DNA from: an uncultured Sphingobacteriales bacterium | GTDB taxonomy: Bacteria > Bacteroidota > Bacteroidia > Chitinophagales > Chitinophagaceae | Assembly: GCA_946887085.1 (NCBI GenBank) | Contig: CAMPKG010000209.1 | Location: 1 to 5,946 of the forward strand | DNA: 5,946 bases | Direction of reading: 5' to 3' | The notes under the pieces: model-generated | The model's database searches: none | What the model was told of the DNA's origin: nothing | The model's input: only the letters and a program-made list of their open reading frames with translations | Shown: piece after piece, positions 1-5,946 of the stretch | Layout: the number at the start of each line of letters is the position of its first letter | Position numbering within the stretch: the stretch's first letter is position 1 | Program-made: the position numbers and the translations under genes

Positions 1-87
1 AAATTGAAAAAAGGCGAACGTATCCTTGTAATGGTACCTGAAAGCGCGCGCTTCTCCTACGCCTATATTTTCCTTACGGTAGTTTAG
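1..87 (+). CDS. darB: C-terminal end of a beta-ketoacyl-ACP synthase III-like protein (DarB type), partial
   Basis: Frame 1 is open from the first base to a TAG at 85-87 and gives 28 residues. The motif MVPESARFSYAY followed by LTVV at the very C-terminus matches the end of FabH-like ketosynthases of the DarB kind, where a strand with PESGRF or similar closes the thiolase fold. The catalytic Cys-His-Asn residues lie outside the window. The family assignment therefore rests on this short tail plus the darA-like gene 16 bases downstream on the same strand. In known dialkylresorcinol pathways DarB condenses two beta-ketoacyl units and cyclises them to a cyclohexanedione. A plain FabH is possible from the tail alone; the neighbour makes DarB more likely. 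Confidence 0.68.
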   Translation, partial: KLKKGERILVMVPESARFSYAYIFLTVV

Positions 88-103
88 TGCTACTTTAGCG
101 TCG

Positions 104-1033
104 ATGACACCAAAAATTCTTGTTCTATACTACTCACAGTCGGGACAATTAAGAGATATACTGGACAGCTTGTTGCTGGATATTAAGGATAAGGCCGAGA
201 TAGACATTGTACAATTTCACCCGGAAAAAGCTTTTCCTTTCCCATGGACAGCATATACGTTCTTCGATGCCATGCCTGAATCTGTTGAACGTATCGCGTT
301 ACCAATAAAGCCGCTACCGCAAAATATACTTGATAAGAACTACGACCTTGTAATTCTCGGTTATCAACCGTGGTTCCTCAACCCCTCACAACCAACAACG
401 GGCTTTTTGAAAAGCGAATGGGCCGCGAAACTGCTGAAAGACAAACCCATGGTGACTGTAGTAGGCTGCCGCAATATGTGGCTGCATGGTCAAGAGAAGG
501 TAAAAGAAGACTTGAATTCACTCGGAGCGAAACTGGTTGGCAATATCGTATTTCTAGATACTAACCCTAACCTGATTTCACTGCTAACAGTTATCCGCTG
601 GGCTTTTAAAGGACAAAAAGAAGCGTCCGGCATGTTGCCTGCCGCAGGTGTGCAGGACGTAGACATCGCAGGTGCAAAACGTTTTGGTCCGGTTATTAGT
701 GAGCATATAGCAAAACACAATCTTGATACACTACAGTCAGCTTTGCTGGATAAAGGTTCAATCTCATTAAACCCTGGATTGGTTTTACTTGAACAACGGG
801 GCATCAAGAACTTCCGCTACTGGGCAAAATTCATCCGCGAGAAAGGCGGCCCCGGCGACCCTCACAGGAAGGGTCGTGTGAAACTCTTTCAGCGTTTATT
901 GCTTACTGCGATATTTATACTTTCTCCGCTGTCTTCGCTAACGGCAGCAATAAAATTGCAACTGAAAAAGAAAAGTTTGTTGAAAGATGTGGAGTATTTT
1001 AAAGGGGTGCGGTATGAAAAGGGGAGAATCTAG
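104..1033 (+). CDS. darA: DarA-like dialkylresorcinol biosynthesis enzyme (flavodoxin-fold)
   Basis: The 309-residue protein starts with a flavodoxin-type strand and phosphate loop (ILVLYYSQSGQL, residues 5-16), which in this fold binds the FMN phosphate. A second Rossmann-like strand is at 81-88 (DLVILGYQ) and a third at 116-123 (MVTVVGCR). A hydrophobic stretch at about 264-285 near the basic C-terminus could be a membrane anchor. Length and layout match the proteins named DarA or dialkylresorcinol condensing enzyme in Bacteroidota flexirubin clusters. In that family DarB forms the cyclohexanedione and DarA acts in aromatisation to the resorcinol, which is esterified to an aryl polyene acid in flexirubins. 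The ATG at 104 lies 16 bases after the upstream stop, so the two genes are probably cotranscribed. No clear Shine-Dalgarno sequence is present, as is usual in this phylum. The pigment role is inferred from family and neighbour. Confidence 0.8.
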   Translation: MTPKILVLYYSQSGQLRDILDSLLLDIKDKAEIDIVQFHPEKAFPFPWTAYTFFDAMPESVERIALPIKPLPQNILDKNYDLVILGYQPWFLNPSQPTTGFLKSEWAAKLLKDKPMVTVVGCRNMWLHGQEKVKEDLNSLGAKLVGNIVFLDTNPNLISLLTVIRWAFKGQKEASGMLPAAGVQDVDIAGAKRFGPVISEHIAKHNLDTLQSALLDKGSISLNPGLVLLEQRGIKNFRYWAKFIREKGGPGDPHRKGRVKLFQRLLLTAIFILSPLSSLTAAIKLQLKKKSLLKDVEYFKGVRYEKGRI

Positions 1034-1045
1034 ACCTGCCTTTTC
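1016..1045. terminator. Weak candidate bidirectional terminator between convergent genes
   Basis: A 7-bp perfect inverted repeat, GAAAAGG (1016-1022) and CCTTTTC (1039-1045), brackets the ends of the two convergent genes with a 16-base loop. The A-rich left arm and T-rich right arm have the symmetry expected of a terminator read from both sides. The stem holds only two G-C pairs plus one outer G-C pair, the loop is long, and there is no extended U-tract. It covers the darA stop codon and touches the last base of the opposing stop codon. Termination here is expected from the layout, but this particular structure is only a candidate. Confidence 0.25.
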
Positions 1046-1995
1046 TATTTGTAATAAGCCACGTCTTCGCTTCCATCACTTCCCTTCACCGCCCTGTACA
1101 TACCATTCGAATTGAAGCTAAAACAATGGCCTCCTTTTGCGTCTACAGCTATCAATCCACCCTCACCTTGCATCTTCACCAGCTTATCTTTTACCACAGT
1201 ATCACAGGCTTCTTTCAACGACAGTCCTTTATACTCCATCAGGCACGACACATCGTAAGCTACGACTGCGCGCAGGAAGAACTCGCCATGGCCTGTGCAG
1301 GAGATAGCGCAGGTGTTGTTGTTTGCATAAGTACCGGAACCAACAATTGGACTATCCCCTATCCTTCCGAAACGTTTGTTGGTCATGCCCCCGGTGGATG
1401 TGCCTGCTGCAAGATTGCCCTGCTCATCACAAGCCACAGCGCCTACTGTACCGAATTTATAATCGGGGTTTGAGCTGACGCCTTTTAGATTATCACCTTC
1501 GTGATCCAGCTGGGTGAAATCGCTGTCGCGGATCTTCACCCACTGGTCGTAACGCATTTTATTGAAGAAATAATCATCGGTAGCCATCTCCATTCCGCGC
1601 GATAATGCAAACTCAGCCGCGCCGCTGCCGCTGAGTAGCACATGCCCGGAATGTTCCATTACTTCTTTTGCAAGCCTGATGGGATTTTTGATATTGCGTA
1701 CGCCCGCAACCGCACCCGCGGCAAGATTCCGGCCATCCATGATGGCGGCATCCATTTCGTGTAATCCCTTTTTAGTAAAAACAGAGCCCCGGCCTGCATT
1801 GAATATCGGGTTGTTCTCCAGCTCAATGATAGCCGCAACCACCGCATCCATTGAACTGCCACCACCTGCTAATACTTTATAACCTGCATCGAGTGCAGCA
1901 GTCAGCCCGATATTGTACTCCTCTTCCTGTTGGGCATTCATCATAGCAGGAGTGATATTCCCCGCTCCTCCATGTATGGCTAATGTAATTGGCAT
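1045..1995 (-). CDS. iaaA: Isoaspartyl peptidase / plant-type L-asparaginase (Ntn hydrolase)
   Basis: This 316-residue protein is a complete member of the type 2 (plant-type) asparaginase family, which self-cleaves to expose an N-terminal threonine. The precursor is cut before Thr183 in the GTVGAV motif (182-187), giving alpha and beta subunits. By alignment to the E. coli enzyme (Thr179, Thr197, Arg207, Asp210, Thr230), the expected active-site residues Thr201, Arg211, Asp214 and Thr234 with Gly235/Gly237 are all present. The N-terminal IHGGAG (7-12) and NAGRGSVF (66-73) motifs are also intact. It hydrolyses beta-aspartyl dipeptides and L-asparagine. There is no signal peptide, so it should be cytoplasmic. 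The ATG at 1995 is the right start because the family motif begins at residue 7. It is the last gene of the minus-strand run, 14 bases after the phosphoribosyltransferase gene. Confidence 0.95.
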   Translation of the reverse strand: MPITLAIHGGAGNITPAMMNAQQEEEYNIGLTAALDAGYKVLAGGGSSMDAVVAAIIELENNPIFNAGRGSVFTKKGLHEMDAAIMDGRNLAAGAVAGVRNIKNPIRLAKEVMEHSGHVLLSGSGAAEFALSRGMEMATDDYFFNKMRYDQWVKIRDSDFTQLDHEGDNLKGVSSNPDYKFGTVGAVACDEQGNLAAGTSTGGMTNKRFGRIGDSPIVGSGTYANNNTCAISCTGHGEFFLRAVVAYDVSCLMEYKGLSLKEACDTVVKDKLVKMQGEGGLIAVDAKGGHCFSFNSNGMYRAVKGSDGSEDVAYYK

Positions 1996-2009
1996 TCTCT
2001 GTAAAATAA

Positions 2010-2510
2010 CTATTGTAAATAAGCTGCAGTGATCTCGTCACCGCTGGTTTCTACTTCAATATGTTCGTGCAGGGTTGTGGCTATGGAGTGCCCCACTATA
2101 TCGGGCGAGACCGGATAAGATTTATGTTTCCTGTCAACCAGCACTGCAACCATTATTTTTTTCACTTCAAAATCAAGCAGCGGCTTCAGCGCATACAGCA
2201 AGGTTTTGCCCGAGTTAGCCACATCATCTACCAGCACTATCGATCTCTTCGACAGGTCCTGGTCAATACTGATACTGTCTTTGAGTGGTTGTTTTTTGTT
2301 GAGCTTTATGGATATCACATCCACCTTTAGAGGGCTTATCTCTTCCAGTTTTTTAGCCAGGCTTTTCGCAAGAGCTAGTCCGCTGCCCTGGATACCTACA
2401 AATGTGATGTTCTCCTCATTGCTGTTATGCTCCCATACTTCATAAGCCATGCGCTGGAGTTTCCACGCAATACGCTCTTTGTCCAGTATAAGGATGCGTT
2501 GCTTTTCCAT
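2010..2510 (-). CDS. PyrR-like phosphoribosyltransferase
   Basis: The 166-residue protein is a type I phosphoribosyltransferase. The PRPP-binding signature is IVLVDDVANSGKT at residues 91-103, with the paired acidic residues Asp95-Asp96. An upstream loop GIQGSGLALA (39-48) fits the pyrophosphate-binding loop. The later LVDRKHKSYPVSPDIVG segment (124-140) resembles the corresponding part of PyrR (LVDR...P...D.VG), and the length is close to PyrR. PyrR-type proteins act as uracil phosphoribosyltransferases and, in some bacteria, as RNA-binding attenuators of pyrimidine genes. Nothing here shows which activity applies, and no pyr genes are nearby, so the substrate remains open. The start ATG is 4 bases after the permease stop codon, which suggests translational coupling within the operon. 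Confidence 0.88.
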   Translation of the reverse strand: MEKQRILILDKERIAWKLQRMAYEVWEHNSNEENITFVGIQGSGLALAKSLAKKLEEISPLKVDVISIKLNKKQPLKDSISIDQDLSKRSIVLVDDVANSGKTLLYALKPLLDFEVKKIMVAVLVDRKHKSYPVSPDIVGHSIATTLHEHIEVETSGDEITAAYLQ

Positions 2511-2514
2511 ATTG

Positions 2515-3771
2515 TTAATTTGACCTGATGGCGACCACGGGATCCATCCTTGAGGCAGACCGTGCAGGTATATACCCTGCTAAGATACCGACTGCCGCAG
2601 ATATACCTATTCCCACAAGGAAATTTTTCATTGACAATGTAACTTCGAAATCCACACCATAAGTAAGGATAAGGCTCAGGGCCAGGACAATGGTAATACC
2701 TATCAGCCCACCCATGATACAAAGTGTTATCGCTTCTATCAGGAATTCGCTCAAAATGCTGCGCGGCCTTGCACCTATCGCTTTTTTCAGCCCTATTACC
2801 TTAGTGCGTTCCTTCACGGTAACAAACATGATGTTAGCGATCCCGAACGCCCCCACTATCAGGGAAAATCCACCTATAATAGACCCGATCATATTGACAG
2901 AGGCGAATATGACATCCATTTGTGCAGACACCTGGCTGAGCTGGTTGATGGAGAAATTATTTTTATCTCCGGGTTTTACCTTACGTACTGCGCGCAAAAT
3001 ACCCTCCACCTGGTATTTCATATCATCAACATTGACACCTTCATCTGCCTTCACCATGATCATCGGGTCGTTGCCCCAGTCCATGGACGAGAGGTTGGTA
3101 ACCGATTTTGCAGTGCTGTAGGGGAAAACCACGGCATCATCAAAATTGAAACCAGCCATATTCTGACCGGATTTCTTCAGCACCCCGATAACAAGAAATT
3201 TTTTTCCGTGGAAACTAACGGTTTTGTCAACAGGATCGCCCGTGAAAAGTTTATTGGCCAGGTCGGCCCCGATAAGCGTTACATAATTGCCGCCTGCCAA
3301 CTCCGACATCGAGAAATATCTTCCATTCTTTACCTCTACATTCTGCATTTTCTCAAAATCTTCCGACACAGCGAAGCCTGCAATTTCCTCCATCTCTACA
3401 TCGTTGTACTTTACGGTAACACGGCTACGGTCGTAAATTGAAATATATTGTACGCCGGAAGCATTGGCTTGTATGGCACGTAATTCAGTTTCTGAGAGCG
3501 GCCTGCGCTGCAGGTATTCCCACCATTTGTACTCTTCACCAGGATCAGGCATCCATGGCTGGCGGCCAATGTATAGAACGTCATCCCCGAGCGCGGCCAT
3601 AGACTCACGCAGGTTGCGCTCCATGCTGTCGAGCACCGTAAGGACACCAATAATGCAAAAGATGCCGATGGTGATACCGAGCAGGGAAAGCGAAGTACGC
3701 AGCTTATTGGCCCTCAGCTCGTGAAGGGCCTGGGTGATACTGGTAACAATGATCTGCGCTGTAGTACTCAT
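2515..3771 (-). CDS. MacB/FtsX-type ABC transporter permease
   Basis: The 418-residue protein has the full MacB-like permease layout. A short cytoplasmic N-terminus is followed by TM1 at about 28-47 (within NKLRTSLSLLGITIGI), a large extracytoplasmic MacB_PCD domain at about 50-285, and three TM helices at about 290-318, 343-372 and 383-402. The conserved cytoplasmic loop VKERTKVIGLKKAIGARP (318-335) and the C-terminal PARSASRMDPVVAIR (402-416) are FtsX-family hallmarks. The GDDVLYIGRQPW stretch (62-73) followed by YKWWEYL (81-87) resembles a permease group common in Bacteroidota. Such permeases work with an ATPase, and often a periplasmic adaptor, in lipoprotein release, efflux or peptide export. 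Neither partner is encoded in this window, so the ATPase must be elsewhere. The start ATG at 3771 lies directly after a hairpin and 13 bases beyond the upstream stop. Confidence 0.93.
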   Translation of the reverse strand: MSTTAQIIVTSITQALHELRANKLRTSLSLLGITIGIFCIIGVLTVLDSMERNLRESMAALGDDVLYIGRQPWMPDPGEEYKWWEYLQRRPLSETELRAIQANASGVQYISIYDRSRVTVKYNDVEMEEIAGFAVSEDFEKMQNVEVKNGRYFSMSELAGGNYVTLIGADLANKLFTGDPVDKTVSFHGKKFLVIGVLKKSGQNMAGFNFDDAVVFPYSTAKSVTNLSSMDWGNDPMIMVKADEGVNVDDMKYQVEGILRAVRKVKPGDKNNFSINQLSQVSAQMDVIFASVNMIGSIIGGFSLIVGAFGIANIMFVTVKERTKVIGLKKAIGARPRSILSEFLIEAITLCIMGGLIGITIVLALSLILTYGVDFEVTLSMKNFLVGIGISAAVGILAGYIPARSASRMDPVVAIRSN

Positions 3772-3772
3772 T

Positions 3773-3797
3773 TAACAAGCAAATTTAATGCTTGTTA
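3773..3797 (-). promoter_or_regulatory. Intercistronic stem-loop at the permease start codon
   Basis: A perfect 9-bp inverted repeat, TAACAAGCA (3773-3781) and TGCTTGTTA (3789-3797), encloses a 7-base A/T loop. In the minus-strand mRNA the hairpin covers the last codons and stop of the upstream gene and ends one base before the permease AUG. That position could block ribosome access until the upstream ribosome melts it, or mark a processing site. It lacks a following U-tract and has only three G-C pairs, so it is not a convincing terminator. The inverted repeat is seen directly; a regulatory role is inferred. Confidence 0.45.
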
Positions 3798-4591
3798 TGT
3801 TCCGAAGAAGAAGACTTTTTAGGAAGTGCTGGTATCCTTAGACGGAACTGGGTTCCAAATTCCACCTGAATGGACGTAATGGGTTGTTGAACAACAAAGC
3901 TGCCGATGTTCGTTAGGTTGCCGAGATAGTCTGTAGAATGCTCAGATAAAAGCTGTCTGTAGGTTCCATTTGTAAAATGCGCATTTCCAAAAAAGTAAAG
4001 CCATTTGTTCAAGCGCACATTAGCAGACAACCCTACTGCATAGAAAAAGAACGCGTTGTTTCCATCCGAACGTAAAGTGATCTGTTCGGAAAAATTGTCG
4101 TTCTCTTTCTTTCTGTGTATTTTTCCAAAAGTGTAAGTCTTATCCACCAGGCTCCCGAAGGCGACGCCTCCTCTAATATAAGGCTCAATACCTACCCGTT
4201 CCTTGGTAACAGCATACGAACCGCCTAATCCCCAATATATGATATCGACATTCGAATACACAAAATCAGAATTCACAAAAAAACCGGGCACCTCATAACG
4301 TTTACTTATTATTGGCAATACCCTGTTCTTGTCAAGCGCATACGATACTGCGTGGATAAACATGCCGCCAGTCCAGCGTGTGTTAAATGACTTATATATG
4401 CCAGCACCACCGCCTCCTCCAGACATTGCCTGCTCTGCTAAATGGTTGGTATTGCTTTTGGCAGCAAATTGCCCTATTGGAAAACCAATGATAATCGTCG
4501 GCTGTATCCGATACGGATACCGGATCATTTTGCATTGCCCAAAGCAACTACTACTGAAGGCCAGAAACGCAATTAGCAGCAGGCCTTTCAT
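3785..4591 (-). CDS. Putative outer-membrane beta-barrel protein
   Basis: I do not recognise a named family. The 268-residue product begins with a signal peptide (hydrophobic core at about 3-12, probable cleavage in the CFGQ region, residues 16-19), typical of Bacteroidota exported proteins. The mature part has many short amphipathic beta-type segments with aromatic residues, for example IIYWGLGGSYAV (117-128), IEPYIRGGVAFGSL (135-148), FFFYAVGLSANVRL (181-194), WLYFFGNAHFT (197-207) and SIQVEFGTQFRL (240-251). This pattern suggests a small outer-membrane barrel like the OMP_b-brl porin-like families. A glycine run at 58-64 and a Ser/Lys/His-rich tail (258-268) are low-complexity. The start ATG overlaps the stop of the upstream lipoprotein gene (ATGA, 4588-4591), so the two are probably translated together. 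The permease gene follows 13 bases later. The function is unknown. Confidence 0.68.
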   Translation of the reverse strand: MKGLLLIAFLAFSSSCFGQCKMIRYPYRIQPTIIIGFPIGQFAAKSNTNHLAEQAMSGGGGGAGIYKSFNTRWTGGMFIHAVSYALDKNRVLPIISKRYEVPGFFVNSDFVYSNVDIIYWGLGGSYAVTKERVGIEPYIRGGVAFGSLVDKTYTFGKIHRKKENDNFSEQITLRSDGNNAFFFYAVGLSANVRLNKWLYFFGNAHFTNGTYRQLLSEHSTDYLGNLTNIGSFVVQQPITSIQVEFGTQFRLRIPALPKKSSSSEHNKH

Positions 4592-5118
4592 TTCAATAGT
4601 TTAATGGGTTGTGACTTAACAGTTATTTCTTCGCCACTTTTCGTCCATATGGTAATTGTAAAAGTATGAAGGCCACTTTGGTAAACGTTCTGAAGCGGGA
4701 ATATGTCGTAATTGCCTGCTTTGTAAATTTTAGACGGAAATTTAAAAATCTCCTTTAGGTCGGCGCCGTTTGGATGTTGTTCGTCATACGCATTATTACT
4801 GACTAGTGAATAATTTACAACGGTGTCGTACCTGATGTCTTTAACACACTTAAAAGCGTATGCACTGCTTATCAAACTGAATGAACGTTGCGCGCAGGGC
4901 AAGCTGTCATTTCCAATTTCAAAGCTCAAGTAAAATGCATTCCCCAGAACTGAATCTTGTGCAACAACAGCGGTTTGTCCCGAATTATCCATAACATTCA
5001 AACTGCTGTTGGTAATTCCTAAACAATGAGGCGGATCTTTCGGGCAGCAAGCCTGGAATAGTATCGAGGCAAAGTTAAAAAGTAACAAAAGGGATAACAG
5101 GATAACCGTCTTTTTCAT
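4588..5118 (-). CDS. Putative small lipoprotein, function unknown
   Basis: This 176-residue product has a clear export signal: two lysines (2-3), a long hydrophobic core (4-21) and a lipobox-like FQAC ending at Cys24, directly followed by Cys25. A lipoprotein anchored at residue 24 is the best reading, although Phe at position -3 is not ideal. The mature chain carries further cysteines at 32, 75 and 91, so disulfides are possible after export. The rest is beta-rich, with a C-terminal stretch (about 131-176, including HTFTITIWTKSGEEI) that looks like an immunoglobulin-like strand pattern. No domain was recognised. It is the first gene of the minus-strand run and ends in an ATGA overlap with the putative beta-barrel gene, which suggests the two products act together at the envelope. 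The start at 5118 is supported by the signal peptide. Confidence 0.75.
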   Translation of the reverse strand: MKKTVILLSLLLLFNFASILFQACCPKDPPHCLGITNSSLNVMDNSGQTAVVAQDSVLGNAFYLSFEIGNDSLPCAQRSFSLISSAYAFKCVKDIRYDTVVNYSLVSNNAYDEQHPNGADLKEIFKFPSKIYKAGNYDIFPLQNVYQSGLHTFTITIWTKSGEEITVKSQPIKLLK

Positions 5119-5206
5119 AGGATAATTATAATTGAGTTTTCAACAATATTTATGCCGATTTTCAAATTGAGCGGGAAGTTGGTAGATTTGAGTGCAAATT
5201 CATTGA
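5119..5206. promoter_or_regulatory. Divergent AT-rich spacer between the lipoprotein operon and the MFS gene
   Basis: This 88-base spacer is the only gap in the window large enough to hold promoters for both directions. It contains AT-rich palindromic sequence next to the minus-strand start (ATAATTAT at 5122-5129). On the minus strand, TATTGTTG (5148-5141) and TGAATTTG (5202-5195) are each one mismatch from the Bacteroidota -7 consensus TAnnTTTG; neither has a well-spaced -33 element that I can see. No strong inverted repeat for an operator was found. A 29-codon reading frame from an ATG at 5152 has no support and is not called a gene. Confidence 0.4.
5183..5190 (+). promoter_or_regulatory. 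Candidate -7 promoter element for the MFS gene
   Basis: TAGATTTG matches the Bacteroidota sigma-70 -7 consensus TAnnTTTG exactly. At the usual -33 distance there is only a T-rich TTTTC (about 5159-5163) rather than TTTG, so the match is partial. Transcription would start near 5196-5199, leaving only about 10 bases before the proposed TTG start at 5207. An eight-base degenerate motif in AT-rich DNA can occur by chance. Confidence 0.3.
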
Positions 5207-5946
5207 TTGCAGCCTTTTTTATCCTTCCTTCTCAAAAATAAAACGCTTAACTACCCGCAGTTCAGGAAATACCTGTTGCAGCGCTTTGCCATCATCATGT
5301 CGCTGAACATGCAGATGACCATCGTGAGCTACATGGTCTACCAACTGACACACGATGAATTATCGCTCGGCTTGTTGGGTCTTTGGGAAGTAATACCTGC
5401 CTTTGGGTTTTCGCTTTTATCCGGCCCTTATGTTGATCATCGTGAAAAGCGGACGCTGCTGCTCCGCTGTTATATCGGTTATCTGTTGCTTTCAGCTTTC
5501 TATGTGATGCTGGCGTTCCCGTCTTTTCAGCAAACCGCAGGTACAACAGTTACTGTCTGGCTCATTTACGCAGGTGTGTTCATCAACGGTATGCTGCGGG
5601 CTTTTCTCAGCCCTTCCAACTTTGCTTTGATGGGATTGATAGTACCGAAGCGGCTCTATGCAAATGCCACCACCTGGAGCAGCACTGCCTGGCAGTTCGG
5701 AGCAGTTATGGGGCCGCTACTAGGTGGAATGCTATTGGCAACAACAGGATTTGCCTGGAGTCTCTCGAGTATTCTGGCGATACAAGCGGTGGGCATGGTT
5801 GCAGTTTTTATGATACCCAAACTGCCTGTGATGATGAAGGACAAGGAACCCATCATGCAAAGCCTGAAAAGCGGGCTGCAGTTTGTGTTCAACAAGCAGG
5901 TGATACTGGCTGCACTCTCGCTGGATATGTTTGCCGTGTTGTTTGG
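5207..5946 (+). CDS. Major facilitator superfamily transporter, EntS/MFS_3-like, 3' end outside window
   Basis: An open frame runs from 5207 to the window end, about 246 codons of an expected 400 or so. The protein has repeated hydrophobic helices: about 22-44, 52-72 and 84-103, with more further on. The loop between TM2 and TM3 reads GPYVDHREKR (73-82), a variant of the MFS motif A (G-x-x-x-D-R-x-x-R-R). The N-terminal pattern YPQFRKYLLQRF (16-27), then MQMTIVSYMVYQLTHDELSLGLLG (35-58 region), and the final SLDMFAVLF resemble the EntS-type efflux branch of MFS. The substrate cannot be told. A stop at 5204-5206 limits the frame, and the first in-frame ATG (5297) would remove YPQFRKY and part of TM1. 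The TTG at 5207 is therefore the preferred start. It is divergent from the lipoprotein operon. Confidence 0.85.
   Translation, partial: MQPFLSFLLKNKTLNYPQFRKYLLQRFAIIMSLNMQMTIVSYMVYQLTHDELSLGLLGLWEVIPAFGFSLLSGPYVDHREKRTLLLRCYIGYLLLSAFYVMLAFPSFQQTAGTTVTVWLIYAGVFINGMLRAFLSPSNFALMGLIVPKRLYANATTWSSTAWQFGAVMGPLLGGMLLATTGFAWSLSSILAIQAVGMVAVFMIPKLPVMMKDKEPIMQSLKSGLQFVFNKQVILAALSLDMFAVLF

Noticed and set aside
490..807. A 105-codon minus-strand open frame inside darA
   Set aside because: It is antisense to a gene with clear family features, and its translation is serine- and cysteine-rich without any domain pattern.
2690..3441. Long plus-strand open frames (143 and 173 codons) opposite the permease gene
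   Set aside because: They lie entirely antisense to a well-conserved permease, have no recognisable domain, and overlap each other in different frames; they are by-products of the codon use on the other strand.
3773..3797. Intercistronic inverted repeat read as an intrinsic terminator
   Set aside because: No U-tract follows on the transcribed strand, the stem has only three G-C pairs, and the next start codon begins two bases after the stem.
4399..4420. Glycine-codon run in the putative beta-barrel gene as a phase-variable repeat
   Set aside because: The codons are mixed (GGA, GGC, GGT) and form no homopolymer or exact short tandem repeat, so slippage is unlikely.
5152..5241. Small plus-strand reading frame from ATG 5152, possibly an upstream peptide or the true MFS start
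   Set aside because: It is out of frame with the transporter, stops at 5239-5241, overlaps the MFS start region, and shows no signal or family feature.
5295..5895. Minus-strand open frames of 83 and 79 codons at the right end
   Set aside because: They are antisense to the MFS transporter frame, which has strong motif support and spans the whole region.

Overview
The window reads as a compact chromosomal segment from a member of the Bacteroidota, most likely the Chitinophagales/Sphingobacteriales side. Three things support this: the DarA/DarB-type genes of flexirubin or dialkylresorcinol biosynthesis, a MacB-like permease of a type familiar from Bacteroidota genomes, and very short intergenic gaps with no strong Shine-Dalgarno sequences. 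The lineage call comes from recognising protein families by eye; no search was run.

Left part (1-1033, + strand): the last 28 codons of a beta-ketoacyl-ACP synthase III-like gene (DarB type) are followed after 16 bases by a complete darA-like gene. This pair makes the dialkylresorcinol moiety found in flexirubin-type pigments, so the window probably begins at the right-hand edge of a pigment cluster that lies mostly outside it.

Middle part (5118 down to 1045, - strand): five genes are packed head to tail with gaps of -4, 13, 4 and 14 bases and look like one transcription unit. In transcription order they are a small putative lipoprotein, a secreted putative outer-membrane beta-barrel protein, a MacB/FtsX-type ABC permease without its ATPase, a PyrR-like phosphoribosyltransferase, and an isoaspartyl peptidase/L-asparaginase. 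The first two are joined by an ATGA stop/start overlap. A 9-bp perfect inverted repeat sits against the start codon of the permease gene. The operon converges on darA with 11 bases between stop codons.

Right part (5207-5946, + strand): a divergent major facilitator transporter runs off the window end. It has no usable ATG near the expected N-terminus; a TTG at 5207 is the best start. The 88-base divergent spacer (5119-5206) is AT-rich and holds a match to the Bacteroidota -7 promoter element.

No RNA gene, CRISPR array, insertion sequence or other mobile element was seen. I found no convincing evidence of a wholly new system. The best leads are the intercistronic hairpin, the unusual start of the transporter gene, and the pairing of two unfamiliar envelope proteins with an orphan MacB-like permease.
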